From contig JAFGLK010000199.1 in NCBI GenBank assembly GCA_016928125.1, positions 1-10,370 of the forward strand: 10,370 nt of DNA. The letters run 5' to 3'. The position numbers and the translations under genes are program-made. This DNA comes from Anaerolineae bacterium. Lineage in GTDB: Bacteria; Chloroflexota; Anaerolineae; UBA1429. Position 1 is the stretch's first letter. Each line of letters opens with the position of its first letter. Below the pieces are notes generated by a model that was given only the letters and a program-made list of their open reading frames with translations, made no database searches and was not told the DNA's origin. Positions 5,215 through 10,370 of the stretch are shown one piece after another.

Positions 5215-6177
5215 ATGCAAACCGAAGGCCTCTTTTACGCCGCTCCGGGTGCGGTCGAGTTGCTTCCCTTCGAATTGCCCGACCCCGATCTGTATGAGGT
5301 GCAGATCGAGCTCAAAGCCAGCGGCCTGTGCGCCTGGGACCTGCACCTCTACGAGGGGCATCTGCCCCCGGGCCGCACCCATCCGCTGCTCCATGGTCAC
5401 GAGGGCGCCGGGGTGGTGGTCAAACTCGGCGAGCGCGTGCGGGACTTACAGGTGGGCGACAAGGTCACGGCCATGGGCGACGATTCGGCTCTGCTGGGGC
5501 GCCACGCCAACGTGCCGATGCAGTATGTCTCCAGACTCGCGAACGACGTCGAGCGGTTCGAGCACTGGATCGCCGAGCCCGTGGCCTGCGTGCTCAATGG
5601 CATGGAGTGGAGCCAGATCGTGCCCGGAGACCGCGTGGCCGTGATCGGTACTGGCTTCATGGGGCTGATGTTCATTCAGGCGCTACGCTACAGTCTGGCG
5701 CGTGAAGTGATCGCCATCGACATCGACAAAGCGCGCCTGGCCTTGGCCGCGAGCTTTGGCGCGGATGAGGTGATCAACTCGGCTACCCCCGCGGGCCAGG
5801 TCCGCCTCTCGGCCCTCAAGCACGAACAGGTGGACTTGACTATCGAGTGCGCGGGCGTCGAGGAGACCTTTCAGCTGGCCTACCAGATGGTGCGTCGGGG
5901 CGGGCGGGTGAACATCTTCTCGGCCCAGCGCGGCGAGCCACGCCGCGTCGACCTCAGCCTGTGGCACAGCCTGGGCCTGCGGGCCTATGCCACCTCGCCC
6001 AGCATCGCGCCCGATTTTCCGCGCATCTTTGCCCGCACCGTGCCCCTGATGCAGCGAGGCGTCTTTGACTTGCGCCCGCTCGTGACCCACGTGGCCTCGC
6101 CTCAGGAGGCGCCAGCGCTCTATGACACGGCGCTCCACAAGCGAGACGGCTATATCAAAGGCGCCATCATCTGGTAG
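5215..6177 (+). CDS. Zinc-dependent medium-chain (MDR) alcohol/polyol dehydrogenase, short form
   Basis: A 320-residue NAD(P)-dependent oxidoreductase of the zinc MDR family (sorbitol, threonine or alcohol dehydrogenase-like), cytoplasmic. Catalytic-zinc candidates are C39 (ASGLCAWDLH), H62 and E63 (LHGHEGAGVVV) and E121 (AEPVACVLNGM). The Rossmann fold has GTGFMG (145-150), followed by an acidic strand end, AIDIDKAR (167-174), which suggests NAD over NADP. LTIECAG (208-214) and RGGRVNIF (228-235) are standard later elements. It is shorter than the usual 340-350 residues because the structural-zinc lobe with four cysteines is missing between about 85 and 105. The open frame extends upstream to 5071, but the ribosome-binding site at 5201-5206 and the promoter at 5128-5156 support 5215. 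It is the only plus-strand gene, divergent from the kinase and convergent with the gene ending at 6307. Substrate unknown; a sugar or polyol is a guess from the family. Confidence 0.92.
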   Translation: MQTEGLFYAAPGAVELLPFELPDPDLYEVQIELKASGLCAWDLHLYEGHLPPGRTHPLLHGHEGAGVVVKLGERVRDLQVGDKVTAMGDDSALLGRHANVPMQYVSRLANDVERFEHWIAEPVACVLNGMEWSQIVPGDRVAVIGTGFMGLMFIQALRYSLAREVIAIDIDKARLALAASFGADEVINSATPAGQVRLSALKHEQVDLTIECAGVEETFQLAYQMVRRGGRVNIFSAQRGEPRRVDLSLWHSLGLRAYATSPSIAPDFPRIFARTVPLMQRGVFDLRPLVTHVASPQEAPALYDTALHKRDGYIKGAIIW

Positions 6178-6306
6178 ACTGCCAGGCGTACGACGGGCCG
6201 TGATAGATGGATATGAAGAGGCCGATCTCCTGAAACCCAGCTGCGTCCGGCGGATCTGCGCCACAGGCCTGCGCCGGCACCTGGCATGGCCAGATGCGCA
6301 CCCAGC

Positions 6307-7362
6307 TCAGGGCTGCCCCTGCAGCGAGACGTCGTCGACGTAGCTCCAGGTGTTATAGTAGCCATCCCCGTTGCTCATGACGTTGGAGATGCGCACCTGG
6401 ATCAACTCGCCGCGATAGTCATCCAGCACGATGTCCGCCTCGCGCCACAGCGAGTCCCACAGTCTGCCCTGCGTCCAATAGTAGCCGCCATCGAGCCAGG
6501 CGCGCTCGAACTGGCCATCGGGCCATCGGCGCAGATCTACGGCCAGATAGTCGAACTCAAAGGTGTCATAGGAGAGGATGCGATACCAGATGTACAGGCG
6601 CGGGTGCCCTTGCGAAGGCACCTGAATCATCTGCCACAGCGCGGCCTCGCCGGTGGGACAGCCTCCCCAGTTGTCGTAACCTGGATCGCCCAACTGCGCC
6701 GCGTAGGCCCCACTGTGAGCACGTTCGCTGATGACGCTGACGGGCAACAGGCCCCCCTCGTGCCAACCCGGCAGAAGATCGCCCGACTCAAAGCCCCCGT
6801 TCTCCAGACGCCGCATCATCTTGAGCACCAGCGGCAAGTTGCTGACCGGCGGCGTGGGAGTTGGCGTCCGCGTTGGCGTGCGCGTGCGGGTGGGCGTTGG
6901 CGTGCGCGTGCGGGTGGGCGTCTCTATCGGCGTAGAGGTCAGCGTGATGGTGACGATGCACGTGGCGGTGACCGTGCCCGTGCAGGTCAGCGTGATGAAC
7001 TGGGTGGCCGTGATGGTCGCCGTGGGCCAGCTTGTGTGGGTCTCAGTGGGAAGCATAGGCGACGCCGTCAGTGAACCAGTGGCCGTAAGCGTGGCGCTGG
7101 GCTCTACACCGGGCGTGCTGCGGGGCTGCGCGCTGAGCATCACGCCGAGCGTGACCGGGCCGTCCTGCGGCAGCCATGCAGGCGTCGCGCTGCCCGAGCC
7201 CGGTGCCGTTGGGCGCCCAACCGCCGCTGACATCGAGCCCGCCAAGGCTTGAGGTGCCGTCGGAAGCCCGTTCGCTCGCCCGCCTTGAGCAGCGAACCAG
7301 CCCATCCCCCAGAGCAGCGCAAGCACGGATAGAAGCCAGACGCGAACCACAGTGCGCCTCAT
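6307..7362 (-). CDS. Secreted protein: signal peptide, Thr/Pro-rich stalk, C-terminal jelly-roll-like domain
   Basis: I do not recognise a specific gene. The 351-residue product has a signal peptide or anchor (MRRTVVRVWLLSVLALLWGM, hydrophobic about 7-25). A Ser/Thr/Pro/Ala-rich segment follows (30-172) that ends in Thr-Pro/Thr-Arg repeats (about 147-171) and PPVSNLPLVLK (171-181). A C-terminal domain (about 185-349) runs LENGGFESGDLLPGW (186-200), HSGAYAAQLG (216-225), YIWYRILS (257-264) and WSYVDDVSL (339-347). That pattern is typical of beta-sandwich carbohydrate-binding or MAM-like domains in exported proteins. I infer a surface-displayed binding protein on a stalk that may be glycosylated. 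The frame extends upstream to 7584, but that part overlaps the preceding gene and is Arg/Trp-rich; ATG 7362 sits directly at the signal peptide with GGAAG 4 nt upstream. ATGs at 7392 and 7395 remain possible. It follows the gene ending at 7454 by 91 nt on the same strand. Confidence 0.8.
   Translation of the reverse strand: MRRTVVRVWLLSVLALLWGMGWFAAQGGRANGLPTAPQALAGSMSAAVGRPTAPGSGSATPAWLPQDGPVTLGVMLSAQPRSTPGVEPSATLTATGSLTASPMLPTETHTSWPTATITATQFITLTCTGTVTATCIVTITLTSTPIETPTRTRTPTPTRTRTPTRTPTPTPPVSNLPLVLKMMRRLENGGFESGDLLPGWHEGGLLPVSVISERAHSGAYAAQLGDPGYDNWGGCPTGEAALWQMIQVPSQGHPRLYIWYRILSYDTFEFDYLAVDLRRWPDGQFERAWLDGGYYWTQGRLWDSLWREADIVLDDYRGELIQVRISNVMSNGDGYYNTWSYVDDVSLQGQP
6850..6919. repeat. GC-rich tandem repeat encoding the Thr-Pro/Thr-Arg stalk
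   Basis: Two exact 24-bp copies of GTTGGCGTGCGCGTGCGGGT+GGGC lie at 6872-6895 and 6896-6919, preceded by a degenerate partial copy from about 6850. On the minus strand they encode the Thr-Pro-Thr-Arg-Thr-Arg-type stalk. The unit length is a multiple of three, so copy-number change would keep the frame. Confidence 0.75.
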
Positions 7363-7453
7363 ACGGCTTCCACTGCCTCCCCCCTCGTAGGCCATCATAG
7401 AAGCGAGGGCCCTCTCGTGATCGGCGGAGCGCCAGGACCAGCCAGGTCCGGGT

Positions 7454-8872
7454 TCAGGGCGCGGCGCGCGTCGGTGGATGCTCGGGCGCCACACGCGTGG
7501 GCACTGGCCGGGGCTCTTCGCCGCCCCTGACCGTCCACTTGAATTCCACCGCCGGCGCCTCGACCAACTCCGCCAGCACCACACCCTCGCGTCCTCGCAC
7601 TACGGCGACCGTCCAGCTATGCCAGCCAGTATGCCCCGAGCGCTCCACATACTGAGTCTGCTTGGTCCAGGCGATGCCCCGCTTCTGCGACCCGATACGC
7701 CACAGACGCACGTCGAAATACTCGTCCTCGGCCAGATCTCCGTCCCACTCCCATTCCAGCGTCAGGTAGGTCTTGGTGAGATGCTCCCCCTCAGCCGGTG
7801 AGATCAGAGCTGGGATCGCATAGATCTTGGCCGTTGGCGTGGCGCTGGGTGCAGGACGTGCCGCCGCGCTCTCGGCCGCGAGCGCCCCGGGCGAGGGTGT
7901 GGCGCTCGGGCGCCGCTCGACGGGCTGCGTTGGCCGCACCAGGGCGCTCGGATCCACTGTGCCGTGCGCTAGCTCCGCCTGATCCTCAGCCACGACCGGG
8001 CGCGGCGTGAGCAAGAGGTCACGCCACTCTGCGAGCTGCTCGCGCGACAGGCCGGGGCGCCTAATCCATAACGAGAATCCCGCCGCGACAGCGGCCACAA
8101 AGAGCGCGGTCCAGATGGGCGATCGCTCGCCGCGCGGACGCACGCCGCTTCGCGGACGGCGTCTGCGCGGGGCTTGTGCCGCGGGCTGGCCCGCCACGGG
8201 GGTCGGCCTAAAGGGCGCGATGGGGGCAAATGCGGGCGCTTCGATCACCAGCGCTGGCTCGCGACGCCGGCGCCCGAGACTGCCAGAGACCCCCGCCGCC
8301 AGATCGTCCGCTGAACGCCGGCGCGCCAGGGCCTTGAGCCGGGCTCCCCGTAGACGCTCCGCCACGGCCCTCGTACTCAGAATCAGCCTGTCGCCCACCA
8401 TCAGGCGCACATGCGCGCCGCGCAGTGTCCAGGACTCGCCTTCCGCGGCCCCCTGCGCCACAGGCAAGCCCTTCTGGACACCGGCCCCCACCCCCAGGAT
8501 CGCCTTGATCCCGTCGTGATGCGTCATCCAGACGGCGGCGCCCTCGGTGCCCACGAGGTAGACATCCAGGCCCAAGATCACCGCGCCCAGGGGCAGCTTG
8601 TGCCGCAACTGGGGATGCTGCTCGTACGACGCAGCCAGGGCGTCGCCCAACTCGGGGATGACGTCATACCGCGAGCCTGCATAGTAGCGCGCGTATACCT
8701 CACGCAGCGCTTCGGGATTGGTCTCTGGCGGGCAGAGCAGCAGCAGCAGCCCCTTGCGCGCCAGAAGCGACCCCTCCACTTGCTCTTGCAGCTCGTCCCA
8801 GAGCGTCCGTGGCGGCCCATTCTCGCGGACGTAGCTTAGCTTACGCGAAAGATCGTGGTCGTCGATAGACAT
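7454..8872 (-). CDS. Single-pass membrane protein: degenerate PP2C-like cytoplasmic domain, external Ig/FN3-like domain
   Basis: No specific gene is recognised. This 472-residue protein has three parts. (1) Residues about 35-175 look like a reduced PPM/PP2C phosphatase fold. LGAVILGLDVYLVGTEGAAVW (95-115) aligns by pattern with the family segment around 'VGDSRAY', and LMVGDRLILSTRAVAERL (157-174) with 'L.pGDrLLLCSDGL'. The metal-binding Asp positions appear replaced (GTE for GDS, STR for SDG), so phosphatase activity is unlikely. (2) A basic linker (RRRR at 201-204, RRRRPRSGVRPRGER at 236-250) and one TM helix (about 253-270), predicting inside-to-outside topology. (3) A Pro/Ser/Ala-rich linker (290-348) and a beta-rich external domain (352-450): LISPAEGEHLTKTYLTLEWEW, YFDVRLWR, TVAVVRG, VEFKWTVRGG, like Ig/FN3-type folds. 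The ATG at 8872 has only a weak ribosome-binding site, with a promoter candidate about 50 nt upstream. The next gene, 91 nt downstream, is also exported, suggesting a shared envelope role. Confidence 0.78.
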   Translation of the reverse strand: MSIDDHDLSRKLSYVRENGPPRTLWDELQEQVEGSLLARKGLLLLLCPPETNPEALREVYARYYAGSRYDVIPELGDALAASYEQHPQLRHKLPLGAVILGLDVYLVGTEGAAVWMTHHDGIKAILGVGAGVQKGLPVAQGAAEGESWTLRGAHVRLMVGDRLILSTRAVAERLRGARLKALARRRSADDLAAGVSGSLGRRRREPALVIEAPAFAPIAPFRPTPVAGQPAAQAPRRRRPRSGVRPRGERSPIWTALFVAAVAAGFSLWIRRPGLSREQLAEWRDLLLTPRPVVAEDQAELAHGTVDPSALVRPTQPVERRPSATPSPGALAAESAAARPAPSATPTAKIYAIPALISPAEGEHLTKTYLTLEWEWDGDLAEDEYFDVRLWRIGSQKRGIAWTKQTQYVERSGHTGWHSWTVAVVRGREGVVLAELVEAPAVEFKWTVRGGEEPRPVPTRVAPEHPPTRAAP

Positions 8873-8927
8873 CGCATTGTTCGGATAACGTCTCGGGAGC
8901 GCACGCGGTCAACACCCACCGCTGAAA

Positions 8928-8956
8928 AGTATAACGAATTCGGCCGTGGCCCGCAA
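8928..8956 (-). promoter_or_regulatory. Promoter candidate for the 8872 -> 6307 gene pair
   Basis: On the minus strand TTGCGG (8951-8956, three of six) is followed after 17 nt by TATACT (8928-8933, five of six). The start would be near 8921, giving a leader of about 48 nt before the ATG at 8872. It lies in the 130-bp gap behind the sulfatase gene, so the membrane-protein pair can be transcribed independently. Confidence 0.5.
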
Positions 8957-8962
8957 TCGGCA

Positions 8963-8983
8963 GATATCGGGCCCCTCGATATC
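8963..8983. repeat. Perfect 7-bp inverted repeat between sulfatase stop and downstream promoter
   Basis: GATATCG (8963-8969) and CGATATC (8977-8983) flank a 7-nt GC loop. It begins 20 nt after the sulfatase stop on the minus strand and ends 6 bp before the -35 at 8951-8956. No T-run follows, so it could be a weak terminator for the sulfatase transcript or a DNA operator for the next promoter. The sequence alone does not decide. Confidence 0.4.
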
Positions 8984-9002
8984 CGCAGCCTGGCCCACCC
9001 AT

Positions 9003-10370
9003 TCATTGCGGCACGTCCCCCTCATCCACGCTGCGCGGCAAGATCGGCCGCTCCGGGTCCTCGTCTGGATTGTAGGCTCGCAGCCGGTACGAATCGTCCT
9101 CTTGGCGCTCCCACAGGGGCGTATCGGGCTGACCGGCCTTGTTGGGCACCGGACCACGCAAGATGCGGTCACCCACCTGACGCAGATGCGCCTCCAGCTG
9201 CGCAGCCAACCGATCGCACAGTGCCCGGTGTGTCGCCTCCTCGACCAGGTTGCGCTGCTCCCACGGATCGGACTCCAGATCGTACAGCTCGTAGGGCATC
9301 GAGGGGTTCCCATATTTGCACTCCACCAGATCGCGATCCGGCCCAAAGCGCGCCAGCCAGCCGCTATCCACGTAGGGTGGCGTGGGGCTCACGTTGTGGA
9401 TCAACTTATGGCGCCTGGTGCGCATGCAGCGCGCGGGGGTGTAGTGCCACAACCCCGCGCGGATGCCCCAACTGTGCCCGCCAAACACCGCGCTGCGCAC
9501 GCGGCGCGCACGCGCTGAGAGCTGGCCGAGCCGCAACATCCGGGCATAGCTCCGCCCATCCAGCCCTTTTGACACTGACAGCTTTACCAGATCGAGCAGC
9601 GTGGGCAGCAGATCCAGGTTGCTGAGCAAGGCATCGTGGCGCACGCCCGCCGCGACTTGCCCGGGCCAGCGCCAGATCAGCGCCGTCCGCAGGCCGGCGT
9701 CATACAGGGTGTGCTTGGCGCGGACCAGCGCCGGGCCGTGGTCGGTGGTAAAGATCAACAGTGTCCGCTCCGCCAGCCCCAGGGCCTCCAGATCGGCCAG
9801 GATGCGGCCGACGTGCGCGTCCAACTCGGCGATATTGCGGTAGAAGCTGGCCAGATCGGCCCGCACCAGTGCGATATCGGGAAGGCTCGGCGGCACCTCG
9901 AGGCGCAGCGCCAGCTCGCCGTCGAACGTCGCCCCAAAAGGCCGATGTACCAGACCAAAGCTCAGATGGGCGAAAAAAGGCCCCTCGCCGCACGCCAGCT
10001 CGGCCAGCCAGGCGCCCACCTGCGAGCTCTCCGGCCCAAAGGGAGCCTGCTGCTCGTATCCCGCCCAGGCAGGATCGTTCCGCAGCTTGAAGCGCCCGCA
10101 CAACGCGGTGCGATAGCCGCCCTCCCTCAGCCGCCGGGCTACACAGATCGCGTCCTCATCCAGCGGATCCTGGGCGTAGCAGCCCACCCTCTGAGGATAG
10201 TACCCGCTGTAGAGCCCCGCCCGGCTGGGGATGCAGATCGGCGCCGTGGCGAACTGCTGCGTCATCAGGGCGCCCTCTCGCGCGAGTTCATCCAGATGCG
10301 GGCTCGCCACATGCGACCAGCCATAGCAACCCAGCCATGTGCCCAGGTCGTGACAGTCGATCAGCACCAC
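9003..10370 (-). CDS. Sulfatase (heparan-N-sulfatase-like), extreme N-terminus beyond window
   Basis: 455 residues are visible; the first codon at the edge is GTG inside the first beta-strand (VVLIDCHDLGTWLGCYG), so a few N-terminal residues are missing and the true start is outside. Type I sulfatases hydrolyse sulfate esters or N-sulfates of sugars. Visible motifs, numbered from the edge: HD at 7-8 (metal site), CIPSRAGLYSG (46-56) with C46 as formylglycine precursor in C-x-P-S-R, CGRFKLRN (91-98) where GKxH is usual, VHRPFG (141-146, H142), and FTTDHGPALVRAKHTLYDAG (207-226) with D210, H211 and K219. The last motif resembles heparan N-sulfatase-type members. Towards the C-terminus YELYDLESDPWEQRNL is the usual sulfatase tail. 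I see no signal peptide because the N-terminus is cut. No formylglycine-generating enzyme is in the window. The family is near certain; the substrate is not deducible and the active-site substitutions add doubt about standard activity. Confidence 0.92.
   Translation of the reverse strand: MVLIDCHDLGTWLGCYGWSHVASPHLDELAREGALMTQQFATAPICIPSRAGLYSGYYPQRVGCYAQDPLDEDAICVARRLREGGYRTALCGRFKLRNDPAWAGYEQQAPFGPESSQVGAWLAELACGEGPFFAHLSFGLVHRPFGATFDGELALRLEVPPSLPDIALVRADLASFYRNIAELDAHVGRILADLEALGLAERTLLIFTTDHGPALVRAKHTLYDAGLRTALIWRWPGQVAAGVRHDALLSNLDLLPTLLDLVKLSVSKGLDGRSYARMLRLGQLSARARRVRSAVFGGHSWGIRAGLWHYTPARCMRTRRHKLIHNVSPTPPYVDSGWLARFGPDRDLVECKYGNPSMPYELYDLESDPWEQRNLVEEATHRALCDRLAAQLEAHLRQVGDRILRGPVPNKAGQPDTPLWERQEDDSYRLRAYNPDEDPERPILPRSVDEGDVPQ

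Noticed and set aside
6178..6306. Bidirectional terminator between the convergent genes
   Set aside because: Only short matches exist (TGCCAGG at 6180-6186 with CCTGGCA at 6280-6286, and CTGGC-ATG-GCCAG at 6281-6293), with no T-runs. I see no convincing terminator or gene in this 129-bp gap.
6850..6919. 24-bp repeats as a CRISPR array
   Set aside because: The copies are directly adjacent with no spacers, and they encode a Thr/Pro stalk in frame.
7363..7584. Upstream extension of the secreted protein to a start at 7584
   Set aside because: It overlaps the end of the preceding gene by over 100 nt and adds Trp/Arg-rich sequence before a good signal peptide at 7362.
10368..10370. GTG at the window edge as the sulfatase start
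   Set aside because: It lies within the first conserved beta-strand; sulfatases normally have several residues before it, so the real start is beyond the window.

Overview
The window is GC-rich, has long antisense open frames typical of such DNA, and reads like a chromosomal segment of a Chloroflexota bacterium (Anaerolineae-like). This is inferred from family and style: a membrane-anchored VanW/G5 protein, a dCache-HAMP-HisKA_3 kinase, and secreted or membrane proteins with Thr/Pro linkers, one of which runs into 'PPVSNLPLVLK', a style I associate with that phylum. I see no IS, phage, integrase, CRISPR, tRNA or rRNA.

Layout, left to right. Positions 1-506 (-) hold the N-terminal part of a metal-dependent amidohydrolase/deacetylase, cut by the window edge. 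It starts 36 nt downstream of a 656-aa VanW-family cell-envelope protein (543-2513, -), so the two probably form an operon; a perfect GC hairpin spans the VanW stop codon. The 491-bp gap 2514-3004 is not empty. It has a TATAAT-type promoter for VanW inside a perfect 7-bp inverted repeat, and next to it a compact unit on the minus strand: extended -10 promoter, three consecutive hairpins, and a last hairpin followed by a T-run. I propose this unit as a small RNA of about 155 nt. Its single-stranded linker matches, by 11 nt of perfect complementarity, the Shine-Dalgarno region of the amidohydrolase at the far end of the VanW operon.

Positions 3005-4888 (-) encode a two-transmembrane dCache sensor histidine kinase of the NarL/DegS class with no response regulator in the window. 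The 326-bp region 4889-5214 carries two good divergent sigma70-type promoters, one for the kinase (-) and one for a zinc-dependent medium-chain dehydrogenase (5215-6177, +), the only plus-strand gene.

After a short convergent gap come two minus-strand genes that are probably co-transcribed from a promoter at 8928-8956. The first (7454-8872) is a membrane protein with what looks like a degenerate PP2C-type phosphatase domain inside the cell and an Ig/FN3-like domain outside. The second (6307-7362) is a secreted protein with a Thr/Pro-rich stalk and a C-terminal jelly-roll-like domain. Positions 9003-10370 (-) carry most of a sulfatase of the heparan-N-sulfatase-like kind, missing only its extreme N-terminus beyond the window edge. 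It has the Cys for formylglycine, but several other active-site positions appear substituted.

Functionally this is a mixed region: envelope and surface proteins, a sensor kinase, and three catabolic-looking enzymes (amidohydrolase, polyol/sugar-type dehydrogenase, sulfatase). No shared pathway can be proven from the sequence alone.
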